NCBI GenBank assembly: GCA_020161365.1
Contig: JAIUNU010000012.1
Span: 1-64,000, forward strand
Direction: 5' to 3'
DNA: 64,000 nt
Source: Pseudomonadota bacterium
Lineage (GTDB): Bacteria > Pseudomonadota > Alphaproteobacteria > Caulobacterales > Caulobacteraceae
The stretch's first letter is position 1. The number at the start of each line of letters is the position of its first letter. Positions 36,064 through 44,848 of this stretch are shown here, one piece after another. The notes below the pieces were generated by a model. It did no database searches. It was given only the letters and a program-made list of their open reading frames with translations, and was not told the DNA's origin. Both the position numbers and the translations under genes were made by a program.

Positions 36064-36171
36064 CCAGTCGATCATGCGCTCCGGCCCTGTTCCTGGAGTG
36101 ATGAAATGAAACCCTCACATAGCGGCCTCGCCGTGCTAGACGGCCCGCCAAGTCAGATAGAGAGTCGATCC

Positions 36172-37431
36172 ATGTCCGCCGCCTCGTCGTTCAAGTCAGA
36201 GTTCCTGCGAACCCTGGAGGCGCGCGGTTACATCCATCAGATCACCCATCCGGAGGAGTTGGACACCGCGGCGCAGGGCGGCCCGATCGTCGCCTACATC
36301 GGCTTCGACGCCACCGCGCCCAGCCTGCACGTCGGTTCGCTGATCCAGATCATGCTGCTGCGCCGCCTGCAGCAGGCCGGCCACAAGCCGATCGTCCTGA
36401 TGGGCGGCGGCACGACCAAGGTCGGCGATCCCACGGGTAAGGACGAGAGCCGCAAGCTGCTGAGCGACGCCGACATCCAGGCCAATATCGCCGGCATCAA
36501 GACGGTGTTCTCGAAGTTCCTGACCTTCGGCGACGGCCCTACCGACGCGATCATGGTCGACAACGATGTGTGGCTGTCGAAGTTCGGCTACGTCCAGTTC
36601 CTGCGCGAATACGGCGTGCACTTCACCGTCAACCGGATGCTGGCCTTTGACTCGGTCAAGCTGCGCCTCGAGCGCGAGCAGCCGATGACGTTCCTCGAGT
36701 TCAACTACATGCTGATGCAGGCGGTAGACTTCCTGGAGCTGAACCGGGCCCACGGCTGCGTGCTGCAGATGGGCGGCTCAGACCAGTGGGGCAACATCCT
36801 CAATGGCGTCGAGCTGACCCGTCGCGTCGACCAGAAGAGCGCCTTCGGCCTGACGACGCCGCTCTTGGCTACGGCCTCGGGCGCCAAGATGGGCAAGACG
36901 GCGGCGGGCGCTGTGTGGCTCAATGCCGAGCAGCTGAGCCCCTACGATTACTGGCAGTTCTGGCGCAACACCGAGGACGCCGACGTCGGCCGCTTCCTGA
37001 AGCTGTTCACGGACTTGCCGCTGGATCACATCGCTGAACTGGAGGCCCTGCAAGGCGCCCAGATCAACGAGGCCAAGAAGGTGCTGGCGGACGAAGCCAC
37101 CCGTATGGCCCACGGCGAGGAAGAAGCTCGCAAGGCCCGCGACGCCGCCGAAAAGGCGTTCGAGCAAGGCGCGCTGTCGGCCGATCTGCCGACCTTCGAG
37201 ATCGCCTCCGCGGATCTGGAGGCCGGCGTCGTGCTAGCGGCCCTGTTTGCTGACGCTGGCCTCGCGGGCTCGCGCGGCGAAGCGCGTCGTCTGGCCCAGG
37301 GCGGCGGCCTGAAGGTCAACGACAAGGCCGAAGCCGACGCGAACCGTCTGATCACCGCCGCAGACCTCGTCGAGGGCGTGGTCAAGCTGGCGGCGGGCAA
37401 GAAGAAGATCGTGTTGGTGAAGCCTGTTTAG
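36172..37431 (+). CDS. tyrS: tyrosyl-tRNA synthetase
   Basis: A 419-residue class I synthetase. The HIGH motif appears as SLHVGSL (near residue 51), the tyrosine pocket in MQAVDFLEL and GGSDQWGNI, and the KMSKS loop as [11 protein letters not shown]-terminal S4-like RNA-binding domain (residues 350-419) ends the protein. It charges tRNA-Tyr. The start [10 protein letters not shown] at 36172 is chosen over the in-frame ATG at 36106, which would add 22 unconserved residues. The upstream leader may couple expression to tyrosine charging. Confidence 0.95.
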   Translation: MSAASSFKSEFLRTLEARGYIHQITHPEELDTAAQGGPIVAYIGFDATAPSLHVGSLIQIMLLRRLQQAGHKPIVLMGGGTTKVGDPTGKDESRKLLSDADIQANIAGIKTVFSKFLTFGDGPTDAIMVDNDVWLSKFGYVQFLREYGVHFTVNRMLAFDSVKLRLEREQPMTFLEFNYMLMQAVDFLELNRAHGCVLQMGGSDQWGNILNGVELTRRVDQKSAFGLTTPLLATASGAKMGKTAAGAVWLNAEQLSPYDYWQFWRNTEDADVGRFLKLFTDLPLDHIAELEALQGAQINEAKKVLADEATRMAHGEEEARKARDAAEKAFEQGALSADLPTFEIASADLEAGVVLAALFADAGLAGSRGEARRLAQGGGLKVNDKAEADANRLITAADLVEGVVKLAAGKKKIVLVKPV

Positions 37432-37442
37432 TTATGAGTTGA

Positions 37443-37543
37443 TTGTCGTCCCGCCCCTGGCGTAGCGAAGGCGGGACTCGGCTAGACTCAAAGGCCATTG
37501 GCGGTCCCGGCTCGGCGCGTTTCGCGCTGGGCCGGGACGACAA
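37443..37543. repeat. two-hairpin REP-like element
   Basis: TTGTCGTCCCG (37443-37453) and CGGGACGACAA (37533-37543) are perfect 11-bp terminal inverted repeats. Inside, GTCCCGCC (37448-37455) pairs with GGCGGGAC (37470-37477), and GTCCCGGC (37504-37511) with GCCGGGAC (37531-37538). The symmetric two-hairpin form is typical of REP/BIME elements mobilised by TnpA-REP transposases. It fills the gap between tyrS and the peroxiredoxin gene. Confidence 0.65.
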
Positions 37544-37561
37544 ACTTCAAGGAAGCGTTCG

Positions 37562-38023
37562 ATGCTGCAGCCCGGCGACAAGGCTCCCGATTTCGACCTG
37601 CCGACCGACACCGGTCGCGTCAGCCTGGCGGCGCTCAAGGGCAAGAATGTCGTCCTGTACTTCTACCCCAAGGACGATACCGCCGGCTGCACCTCCGAGG
37701 CGCTGCAGTTCTCGTCGGAAGTCGAAGAGTTCCAGAAGCTCGGCGCGGTGATCATCGGGGTCTCCAAGGACAGCGCCGCCTCGCACGCCAAGTTCCGCGC
37801 CAAGCACGACCTGACTATCGAGTTGGCGGCCGATCCGCTGGGTGACGTCGTTGAAGCCTATGGCGCCTGGGTCGAGAAAAGCATGTATGGCCGCAAGTAC
37901 ATGGGCATCGATCGGTCGACCTTTCTGATCGACCGCGAGGGCGTCATCCGTGAAATCTGGCGCAAGGTAAAGGTGCCGGGCCACATCAAGGCCGTGATGA
38001 ACGCCGCCAAGGCCATCAAGTAG
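37562..38023 (+). CDS. bcp: peroxiredoxin, Bcp/PrxQ subfamily (single Cys)
   Basis: A 153-residue peroxiredoxin starting MLQPGDKAPDFDLPTD. The peroxidatic Cys is in PKDDTAGCTSEALQF (about residue 44), with the Thr and later Arg (YMGIDRSTF) of the active site. The resolving Cys found five residues later in E. coli Bcp is Leu here, and no other Cys exists, so it must use a 1-Cys mechanism with an external thiol. It reduces H2O2 and organic peroxides. The start follows AAGGA (37550-37554). Confidence 0.9.
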   Translation: MLQPGDKAPDFDLPTDTGRVSLAALKGKNVVLYFYPKDDTAGCTSEALQFSSEVEEFQKLGAVIIGVSKDSAASHAKFRAKHDLTIELAADPLGDVVEAYGAWVEKSMYGRKYMGIDRSTFLIDREGVIREIWRKVKVPGHIKAVMNAAKAIK

Positions 38024-38030
38024 AGCGCGC

Positions 38031-38055
38031 TTGGGCGACCAACTCTTGCTACAGT
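38031..38055 (+). promoter_or_regulatory. predicted promoter of ldpA-bacA
   Basis: TTGGGCG (38031-38037), a 10-nt spacer and GCTACAGT (38048-38055) match the sigma-73 pattern. It predicts a start near 38061 and a leader of about 195 nt; I see no other feature in that leader. Confidence 0.5.
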
Positions 38056-38254
38056 GTTGCCCGCGCGCATCGGTATGTGGCGTTTCGGCGCATAACCACT
38101 CGTCGAGCGTGGCTCCCCTGGTCAGAAAGCGTTAAGGCTTGAAGCGCAAGCTATAATTTTGCGACTCGCGCTCTCTTTGGGCGCGAACCGTCTTGCGTGC
38201 CGCTGCTTTCTCATTGCATATCGCCGGGACCTGAAACGGGGGGTTTCCTGGGCG

Positions 38255-39406
38255 ATGGCGATCAAACGCTTCAAGCGACTGCGGCAATCACTGGAAGCCC
38301 TTTTTCCTGAGAGGCACATCTACATCCGCTCCGGCGGTGAGATGCGCGGCTATGTTTTCTCCACCAATAAACAATTGCTTGGCGCCGCCGGCGTCGCCGT
38401 TAGTGCGCTCTGGATGGGCGTCTGCACCGCGGCGATGATGGTCAACGCCTTGGCGGTCAGTTCAACCGACCAGCAGGTCATCAGGCAGAAGGCCTACTAC
38501 GAACGCCTCAACGCCGACCGGCAGGCCCGCCTCAACAGCGCCGTGGCGCAGCTGTCGGCCACCAACGGCTCGCTGGAAGACCTGGCCGCTTCGGTCGAAA
38601 AACGTCACGCCGCCCTCGCTCTCCTGGTTTCCGATTTCAAGGGCGTGCCCGGCGCCGCCGAGGCCCTCACGGTCGCCAAGCCTCGGCTGCTCGCCGCCAG
38701 CCCCGTGCAAAGGGTGCAGGCCACGCGAATGGATCAGGAACGCCTGATCGACGCCGCCGAGAGCTTCGCCAAGAGCCGCGCCGAGCGCCTGCGCCTGGCC
38801 ATGCGTATGGCCGGTCTGGACGCTGGCAACTATACCGGTCGCGGCGTGTCGTTGGGCGGCCCGCTGATCGAAGCCAAGGACCCGCGCGCCCTCGCCGCGG
38901 TGCTCGATGTGGACGAGGAGTTCGCGACCCGCATCCAGCGCGCGGCGAACGACATGTCGGACATGCGCTCACTGGGCGCAGCCGCCAAGAAACTCCCGCT
39001 CTATCGCCCGACGAGCAATCCGGCCCTGTCGTCGAGCTACGGCGTCCGGTTCGATCCCTTCACCCGCCGTCCGGCCTTCCACTCAGGCCTCGATTTCCCG
39101 GGCGCCTTCTACACGCCGATCATGGCGACGGCGCCGGGCGTCGTGTCGTTCACCGGGGTCCGGTCGGGTTATGGCAACACCGTCGAGGTCGACCATGGCG
39201 GCGGCTTCAAGACCCGCTATGCGCACTTGGCGACGATCGGTGTCCGCGTCGGCCAGCGCGTCGCGATCGGGTCGCGCGTCGGGGGAATGGGCTCGACGGG
39301 TCGCTCCACAGGCCCTCACCTGCACTACGAAGTTTGGGTCAACGGCAAGGCTCAGAATCCCAACCGTTTCTTGAAGGCTGGTGAGTATGTTCAGCAAGCA
39401 AGCTAA
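38255..39406 (+). CDS. ldpA: M23 (LytM) peptidoglycan endopeptidase, LdpA-like
   Basis: A 383-residue membrane-anchored protein. A cytoplasmic stretch of about 45 residues is followed by one transmembrane helix (LGAAGVAVSALWMGVCTAAMM), a coiled coil (about 85-170), and a C-terminal LytM domain with intact zinc ligands: HSGLD, RYAHLATIGVRVG and HLHYEVW. It should cleave peptidoglycan cross-links. It overlaps bacA by 20 nt; in C. crescentus and stalked relatives the bactofilin recruits such a peptidase to shape the stalk or bud. The start MAIKRFKRL at 38255 is preferred to 38159. Confidence 0.88.
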   Translation: MAIKRFKRLRQSLEALFPERHIYIRSGGEMRGYVFSTNKQLLGAAGVAVSALWMGVCTAAMMVNALAVSSTDQQVIRQKAYYERLNADRQARLNSAVAQLSATNGSLEDLAASVEKRHAALALLVSDFKGVPGAAEALTVAKPRLLAASPVQRVQATRMDQERLIDAAESFAKSRAERLRLAMRMAGLDAGNYTGRGVSLGGPLIEAKDPRALAAVLDVDEEFATRIQRAANDMSDMRSLGAAAKKLPLYRPTSNPALSSSYGVRFDPFTRRPAFHSGLDFPGAFYTPIMATAPGVVSFTGVRSGYGNTVEVDHGGGFKTRYAHLATIGVRVGQRVAIGSRVGGMGSTGRSTGPHLHYEVWVNGKAQNPNRFLKAGEYVQQAS

Positions 39407-39872
39407 ATCGAACAAGACCCCGGCCCGGATTGAGCCGCTCCCCACGCCGATGGCCGCCGCGCCGGCCGAAGCCGCACGCCGGGCGCCCCCCAAGGTGGCC
39501 TCGCTGCTTTCGGCCGACCTGACCATCGAGGGAAGCGTCACCGGCGAGGGCGAGCTGCAGATCGACGGCGTGGTCAAGGGCGACGTCCGCGTCGGCCGCC
39601 TCACGGTCGGTGAGACCGGCCACGTCGAGGGTTCGGTCTACGCCGAGGCTGTCGAGGTTCGCGGTCGCGTGGTTGGCGCGATCACGTCGAAGCAGGTGCG
39701 CCTGTACGGAACCTCGTACGTGGATGGGGACATCACCCACGAACAGCTTGCCATGGAAACCGGCGCGTTCTTCCAAGGCCGCAGCTTGAAGTTCCAGCGT
39801 CCGGCGGCCGCGCCGGCTCCAGCCCCTGCGCCGCATCCGGAGCAGCTGGCCATCGCCAAGTCGTCGATCTGA
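39387..39872 (+). CDS. bacA: bactofilin BacA
   Basis: A 161-residue bactofilin (DUF583/CcmA family). The N-terminal MFSKQAKS resembles the short membrane-targeting peptide described for Caulobacter BacA. The central beta-helix runs from about residue 37 to 135, with the regular SVTGEGELQIDGVVKGDVRVG pattern (given in part), and the tail is Pro/Ala-rich. It polymerises without nucleotide and localises stalk-related enzymes. The ATG at 39387 is chosen over GTG at 39381 because of this N-terminus. It overlaps ldpA. Confidence 0.92.
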   Translation: MFSKQAKSNKTPARIEPLPTPMAAAPAEAARRAPPKVASLLSADLTIEGSVTGEGELQIDGVVKGDVRVGRLTVGETGHVEGSVYAEAVEVRGRVVGAITSKQVRLYGTSYVDGDITHEQLAMETGAFFQGRSLKFQRPAAAPAPAPAPHPEQLAIAKSSI

Positions 39873-39892
39873 CGCGGCTCGCGCCGAAAATC

Positions 39893-39930
39893 AAAACGCC
39901 CCGGAGTCGTCCTCCGGGGCGTTTTCTTTT
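39893..39930. terminator. bidirectional intrinsic terminator between bacA and prfB
   Basis: A perfect 14-bp stem (39893-39906 with 39912-39925), 5-nt loop, with an A-tract on the left and TTTTCTTTTT on the right. It can end bacA on the plus strand and prfB on the minus strand. Confidence 0.93.
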
Positions 39931-39935
39931 TGCGC

Positions 39936-41061
39936 TTAAGCTGCCTCGCCGCCGTCGCGGGTATGCCCCACGCGTTGAGCTAGAGAAGCGGCCATGAACG
40001 CATCGAGGTCGCCGTCCAGGACGCCTTGGGTGTCGGAAGTCTCGACGTTGGTCCGCAGGTCCTTGACCATCTGGTAGGGCTGCAGGACGTAGCTGCGGAT
40101 CTGGTGACCCCAGCCGATGTCGGTCTTGGTGTCTTCCAGCGCCTGTTGCGCGGCTTCGCGCTTCTGCAGTTCGGCCTCATAGAGGCGAGCGCGCAGCATC
40201 TTCCAGGCTTCTTCGCGGTTCTGGTGCTGCGAACGGCCAGCCTGGCAGGCCACCGCGATCCCGGTCGGAATGTGCGTCAGACGCACCGCCGAGTCCGTCT
40301 TGTTGATGTGCTGACCGCCGGCACCCGAGGCGCGGTAGGTGTCGGTGCGCACGTCCGAAGGGTTGATCTCGATCTCGATATTATCGTCGACCACCGGATA
40401 GACCCAGGCGGAGGCGAACGAGGTGTGACGGCGCGCGCTGCTGTCGTACGGGCTGATCCGAACCAGGCGATGGACGCCAGCCTCGGTCTTCAGCCAGCCA
40501 TAGGCGTTCGCGCCCTTGACCAGAAGGGTCGCCGACTTGATGCCGGCCTGATCGCCGTCGGTCTCTTCGATCAACTCGGTCGTCATGCCGTGGGCGTTAG
40601 CCCAACGGGTGTACATGCGCAGCAGGATGCCGGCCCAGTCGCAGGACTCCGTGCCGCCGGCGCCGGAGTTGATTTCGACATAGCAGTCGTTGCCGTCGGC
40701 CTCGCCCGACAGCAGCGCCTCGAGCTCGGCGCGACCGGCGCGCTCCTTTAGCGACTTCAGCTGGGCGCGGGCGTCGTTGAGCGAGTCCTCGTCGGACTCC
40801 ATCTCGGCCAGCTCGGCGTATTCAAGGGCGTCCTTGAGGTCGCGCTCGATCGACTGCACGGCCTCGACCTTGGCGGCCAGGTTCGCGCGCTCGCGCGACA
40901 CCGCCTGGGCCTCCGAAGGGCGGTCCCACAGGGTCGGGTCCTCGACCCGGGCGTTCAGCTCATCGAGCTTTCGGAGAGCGACGTCCCAGTCAAAGACGCC
41001 TCCTGAGCAGTCCTACGGACTGCTCGATGTCGGCCGCAGCGGCCTCGACATCCGGTCGCAT
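39936..41061 (-). CDS. prfB: peptide chain release factor 2 (programmed +1 frameshift)
   Basis: A 374-residue RF2 made from two frames. Frame one starts at ATG 41061, reads 23 codons and meets TGA at 40992-40990; after a +1 shift at CTT the second frame (40991 to 39936) gives 351 residues. The GGQ motif ([14 protein letters not shown]) triggers peptide release. The stop-codon motif reads SPY where E. coli has SPF, which I recall as usual in alphaproteobacteria. RF2 reads UGA and UAA, so the in-frame UGA gives autoregulation. It is the last gene after amiC and mrcA. Confidence 0.95.
40989..41004 (-). promoter_or_regulatory. prfB frameshift signal
   Basis: On the minus strand AGGAGG (41004-40999), three bases, then CTT TGA C (40995-40989). 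This is the E. coli prfB arrangement: an internal Shine-Dalgarno three nt before the slippery CUU followed by UGA C. Slow reading of UGA when RF2 is scarce lets the ribosome slip +1. Confidence 0.95.
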
Positions 41062-41129
41062 CACGTAACTCCGTGACAGTGTTGAAGGGCGCGGGGAATA
41101 ACGCGCGTCGCTTCCCCGCGCAATGGAGG

Positions 41130-43499
41130 TCAGTAGAGCCCGCTCAGCGGATCCACCTTTTGTGTGGGCTTGCCCGGCTGCGCCGGCGGCGGCGTCACGG
41201 GCGGCAGGCCCGGCGGGAGCTCCTGGTAGGGGATCGGTCCGCCGGTCGGCGCAACCTCGACCTTGGGTTCGGTGCCTGGCCGGAACGCTTCGCGCACGCC
41301 CCGCACCATGGCGAACTTGGCGTTTTTCGGCGGCTTGAAGTCCACCACCGGTTGGCCTTCCAGCGCCACCTTCATGAAGTCCATGAACATCGGCACCGGG
41401 CCTGTGGCGCCGGTCTCGCCCTCTCCGAGCGACCGGTTGTCATCAAAGCCGATGAACACCCCAACGATCAGGTTCGGCGAATAGCCGACGAACCACGCGC
41501 TGCGATACTCGTTGGTCGTGCCGGTCTTGCCCGCCAGGGGGCGCCCCAGGGAGCTGACCGCGGCGGCGGTGCCGCGCTGGACGACGCCCTGTAGCATGGA
41601 GGTGATCTGGTAGGCGGTGACGGGGTCCATGACCTGCTCGCCGGGCGCGGCGAAACGGGGGCTCTCGTCGCCGTTGAAGCCGGCGTCGCACCGTTCGCAG
41701 TCGCGCTTGTCGGCGCGGAAGATGACCTTGCCTTCGCGATCCTGGACCAGCTCGATCAGATGCGGTTCGATCCGGCGCCCGCCATTGACGAACGGCGCAT
41801 AGGCGGCCGTCAGCTTGAATGGCGTCGTTTCCCCGGCGCCCAGGGCCATGGCGAGCACCGGGTCCATGTCGCGGACCACGCCCGCGCGCTTGGCGAAATC
41901 GACGATCTTCTTCATGCCGACGCCTTGAGCCAGGCGGACCGTCATGGCGTTGATCGACTGCTCCAGGCCTTTGCGTAGCGGCTGCGCGCCGTAGAACTCC
42001 TTGTGGTAGTTCTCGGGGCTCCACTCCTCGCCGTTCGCGCCCTTGAAGGTGATGGCGCTGTCGACGATCACGCTGGCGGGCGTGTAGCCGTTCTCCAGCG
42101 CGGCCGCATAGACGAAGGGCTTGAACGACGAGCCGGGCTGGCGCATCGCCTGGGTGGCGCGATTGAAGTTGGACAGCGAGTAGCTGTAGCCGCCGACCAA
42201 GGCCACGACGCGCCCCGTATAGGGCTCCATCGCCACGAGCGCCCCGTTGACCGCCGGGATTTGGCGCAGGCGATAACCGCCGGCGTCCGTCTTCTCCACG
42301 AACACGAGGTCGCCGGCTTTCAGCCCCTTTCCGGCTTTGGCCCAGGCCATGTCCTCGCTGACGATCTGGCCCTCGCCTTCCTTTTTGACGAGCCGGACGC
42401 GGCCGTCGTTGGAGGTCACAAGCGCCGCGCGCCATTTGGGGCGCTCGGACGGCGCGGCCTTGGCCAGCGCCGTCTTTTCCCAATTGAGTTCGTCGGGTTG
42501 GACGTGCCCCCAGGCGCCGCGCCAGCCGTGACGGCGGTCGTACTTCTCGAGCCCGTCCATCAGCGCCACCCGCGCCGCGCTCTGCAGGCGCGGATCCAGC
42601 GTGGTGCGCATGTAGTACCCGCCTTCGTTCAGCCGCGGGCCAAGAGTCGCCATCCCACGCTGGCGGACTTCTTCCACGAAATAGTCGGCGTCGCGATAGG
42701 CGGCGCGTTTGGGCGCGGCCTGAACGACCAGCGGCTCGGCCATGGCCTTCTGAGCGTCGGCCTTAGAGACCCAGCCCTGCTCAGCCATCTGTCCCAGCAC
42801 CCAGTTGCGGCGCGCGACCGCTTTGGCTCGGTTCCGGATCGGATGGTAGTTGTCGGGCCCCTTGGGCAACGAGGCCAGGTAGGCGCATTCGGCCAGGGTC
42901 AGATCCGGCAGGGACTTGCCAAAGTAGTTGTAGGCTGCGGCGCCGACGCCGAACGAGCGGTAACCCAGCCAGATTTCGTTTAGATAAAGCTCAAGGATCT
43001 GCTGCTTGGTCAGCGACTGCTCTAGGCGATGGGCCAGGATCGCTTCCTTGAACTTGCGCCCGACGGTCGCGTCCGAGGTCAGCAGGACGTTCTTGGCCAC
43101 CTGCTGGGTGATCGTCGAGCCCCCCTCGAGGCGACGCCCGCGCACCGCATTGCCAATATTCTTGACCATGGCCCGCGAGAGCCCGCCGACATCCACGCCG
43201 CCGTGCTGGAAGAAGTTACGATCCTCGGCCGCCAGGAAAGCCTGCGCCAGCTGAGGCGGAATCTGGTCGTAGGGGATGAAGATCCGGCGCTCTTTGGAAT
43301 ACTCGCCGATCAGGGTGCCATCCCAGGCATACACGCGCGTCGCCGTCGGCGGACGATAGTCCTGCAGCTCGCCAGCGTCGGGCATGTCGTGGAACAGCCA
43401 GGCGGCATAGATCGCGATCGCGAAGCCCGCGACGGCGATCGCCGAAAGCACCGCCACGCCCGCGATGGCCATCCATCGTTCGGTGGGTTTCAGATCCAC
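41130..43499 (-). CDS. mrcA: penicillin-binding protein 1A
   Basis: A 789-residue bifunctional class A PBP. One N-terminal membrane helix (AGVAVLSAIAVAGFAIAIYAAW) is followed by the GT51 glycosyltransferase with EDRNFFQHGGVD and GGSTITQQVAKN. An OB-like insert precedes the transpeptidase, which has SxxK (PGSSFKPFVY), SxN (EQSINAMTV) and KTG (GKTGTTNEY). The C-terminus is Pro-rich. It builds peptidoglycan in the periplasm. The start is GTG 43499, with GGAGG 4 nt upstream; GTG at 43538 lacks spacing. It follows amiC on the same strand. Confidence 0.93.
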   Translation of the reverse strand: MDLKPTERWMAIAGVAVLSAIAVAGFAIAIYAAWLFHDMPDAGELQDYRPPTATRVYAWDGTLIGEYSKERRIFIPYDQIPPQLAQAFLAAEDRNFFQHGGVDVGGLSRAMVKNIGNAVRGRRLEGGSTITQQVAKNVLLTSDATVGRKFKEAILAHRLEQSLTKQQILELYLNEIWLGYRSFGVGAAAYNYFGKSLPDLTLAECAYLASLPKGPDNYHPIRNRAKAVARRNWVLGQMAEQGWVSKADAQKAMAEPLVVQAAPKRAAYRDADYFVEEVRQRGMATLGPRLNEGGYYMRTTLDPRLQSAARVALMDGLEKYDRRHGWRGAWGHVQPDELNWEKTALAKAAPSERPKWRAALVTSNDGRVRLVKKEGEGQIVSEDMAWAKAGKGLKAGDLVFVEKTDAGGYRLRQIPAVNGALVAMEPYTGRVVALVGGYSYSLSNFNRATQAMRQPGSSFKPFVYAAALENGYTPASVIVDSAITFKGANGEEWSPENYHKEFYGAQPLRKGLEQSINAMTVRLAQGVGMKKIVDFAKRAGVVRDMDPVLAMALGAGETTPFKLTAAYAPFVNGGRRIEPHLIELVQDREGKVIFRADKRDCERCDAGFNGDESPRFAAPGEQVMDPVTAYQITSMLQGVVQRGTAAAVSSLGRPLAGKTGTTNEYRSAWFVGYSPNLIVGVFIGFDDNRSLGEGETGATGPVPMFMDFMKVALEGQPVVDFKPPKNAKFAMVRGVREAFRPGTEPKVEVAPTGGPIPYQELPPGLPPVTPPPAQPGKPTQKVDPLSGLY

Positions 43500-43660
43500 G
43501 CGACCTCCGTCGAGCGGGCCCCCTCGCCCGCCGTACACCCTTCACTAGATCGCTTGCCCCGGAACCGTAAGCGGTTTCGCGGTCGCACCCCTGCCAAAGC
43601 GGCGCGAACGATCCTTCCCTGTGATTAGAGTGCGATGGCAAAAAGGGGAAGCGTGGTCGC

Positions 43661-44848
43661 TTACGACTTGCGCACGCCCGAGGAGAAATAGGCTTCGATG
43701 GAGTCCGCCACCGCGTCGACCAAGCGTGCCCGGCTGGCCTTGGCGGACAGGAACGCTTCGTCCTCGGGATTGGTGATAAAGCCCATTTCGAGAAGCACGG
43801 CCGGCACATCCGGCGCCAGCAACACGATGAAGCCCGCGTCCCGGTGGCTGCGACGAAGCAGCGGTGTCTCTTCGCCCACGTTCGCCAGGAGAAGCTGGGC
43901 GAAGGCGGCCGAGCGGTTCTTGGTCGCCCGTTGCGACAGGTCGAGCAGGATCTGGCTGACCGCACGGTCTCGGCCCGGCAGATTGGCCTTCATCAGCCAG
44001 TCGTCCTTTTCAAGGACACGGCCGACGCGATCAGCGCCCTTCTCCGACAGCGTGTAGACCGAAGCGCCACGGGTTGTGGCGTCGGGTCCTGAGTCGGCGT
44101 GTAGGGAGATAAAGAGATCGGCGTCGGCGCGACGCGCGATCTGAACGCGCGATTCGAGCGGCACGAAGGTGTCGGTCTCGCGCGTCAGAACCACCTGGAA
44201 CCGGCCGGTACGCTCAAGGCGCTCCTTCAGCGCCTTGGCGGCGGCCAAGGTGACTTCCTTCTCATAGATATTGGCGCCTAGTGCGCCAGAGTCCTTGCCG
44301 CCGTGGCCGGCGTCGATGACGACCACCTTCTTGAGGCGAAGCGGCGGAGCCTTCGCCGGCGTTGTCGTCAGGCTCAGACGCGGCGCCGGCGCGACGGCGG
44401 CGGAGTCCACGGCCTTGAGGTCAATGACATAACGATAAGCGGTCGCGCCGTCGCCGGGCGGCAACAGAAAGCGTCGACGGACCTCCGCCTTGCCGGCGAG
44501 ATCCAACCGCAGCCGGGCGCCGCCGGCCGCCTCGTCGATCAGCCAGCGCTTGACCAGCCCCTGTCCGGCGCCTTGCAACTCGCCGGACACCATGACGTTC
44601 GGCAGTCCGATGACGAGGCGCTGGTCGTCCATGCCGTCGGCGATAAGCTTGCCCGCGGCGGCGCGATCCAGATCGATCACCACGCGGGTTTCCTGGCGGT
44701 CCCCACCGAAGCGAACCTTCTGGACCCCGGCCGGCGGCGCAGAGCCGTTCGCGGTGGCGACAGCCACGCCGGCGACGGTCAAGCCGCCGACGATCAGGAT
44801 CGCCCTGACCCAGCCCATACGAGCGAAACTGATGAGACTCCGACGCAT
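43661..44848 (-). CDS. amiC: N-acetylmuramoyl-L-alanine amidase AmiC
   Basis: A 395-residue periplasmic amidase. The signal sequence (WVRAILIVGGLTVAGVAVATA) is followed by an AMIN domain (about 40-150) for septal targeting and an Amidase_3 domain from about 173. Zinc ligands and catalytic Glu are in VVVIDAGHGGKDSGA, YEKEVTLA, SLHADSG and LLEMGFITNPED. It cuts the stem peptide from MurNAc during cell separation. In C. crescentus AmiC is the only amidase of this type and lies next to rne, as here. Divergent from rne across 550 bp. Confidence 0.93.
   Translation of the reverse strand: MRRSLISFARMGWVRAILIVGGLTVAGVAVATANGSAPPAGVQKVRFGGDRQETRVVIDLDRAAAGKLIADGMDDQRLVIGLPNVMVSGELQGAGQGLVKRWLIDEAAGGARLRLDLAGKAEVRRRFLLPPGDGATAYRYVIDLKAVDSAAVAPAPRLSLTTTPAKAPPLRLKKVVVIDAGHGGKDSGALGANIYEKEVTLAAAKALKERLERTGRFQVVLTRETDTFVPLESRVQIARRADADLFISLHADSGPDATTRGASVYTLSEKGADRVGRVLEKDDWLMKANLPGRDRAVSQILLDLSQRATKNRSAAFAQLLLANVGEETPLLRRSHRDAGFIVLLAPDVPAVLLEMGFITNPEDEAFLSAKASRARLVDAVADSIEAYFSSGVRKS

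Noticed and set aside
40430..40460. SPY instead of SPF in RF2 as a possible altered stop-codon reader
   Set aside because: I recall SPY as common in alphaproteobacterial RF2, so it is lineage-typical rather than novel.
39936..40901. Truncated prfB or pseudogene
   Set aside because: The missing N-terminus is restored by the programmed +1 frameshift at 40995-40989.
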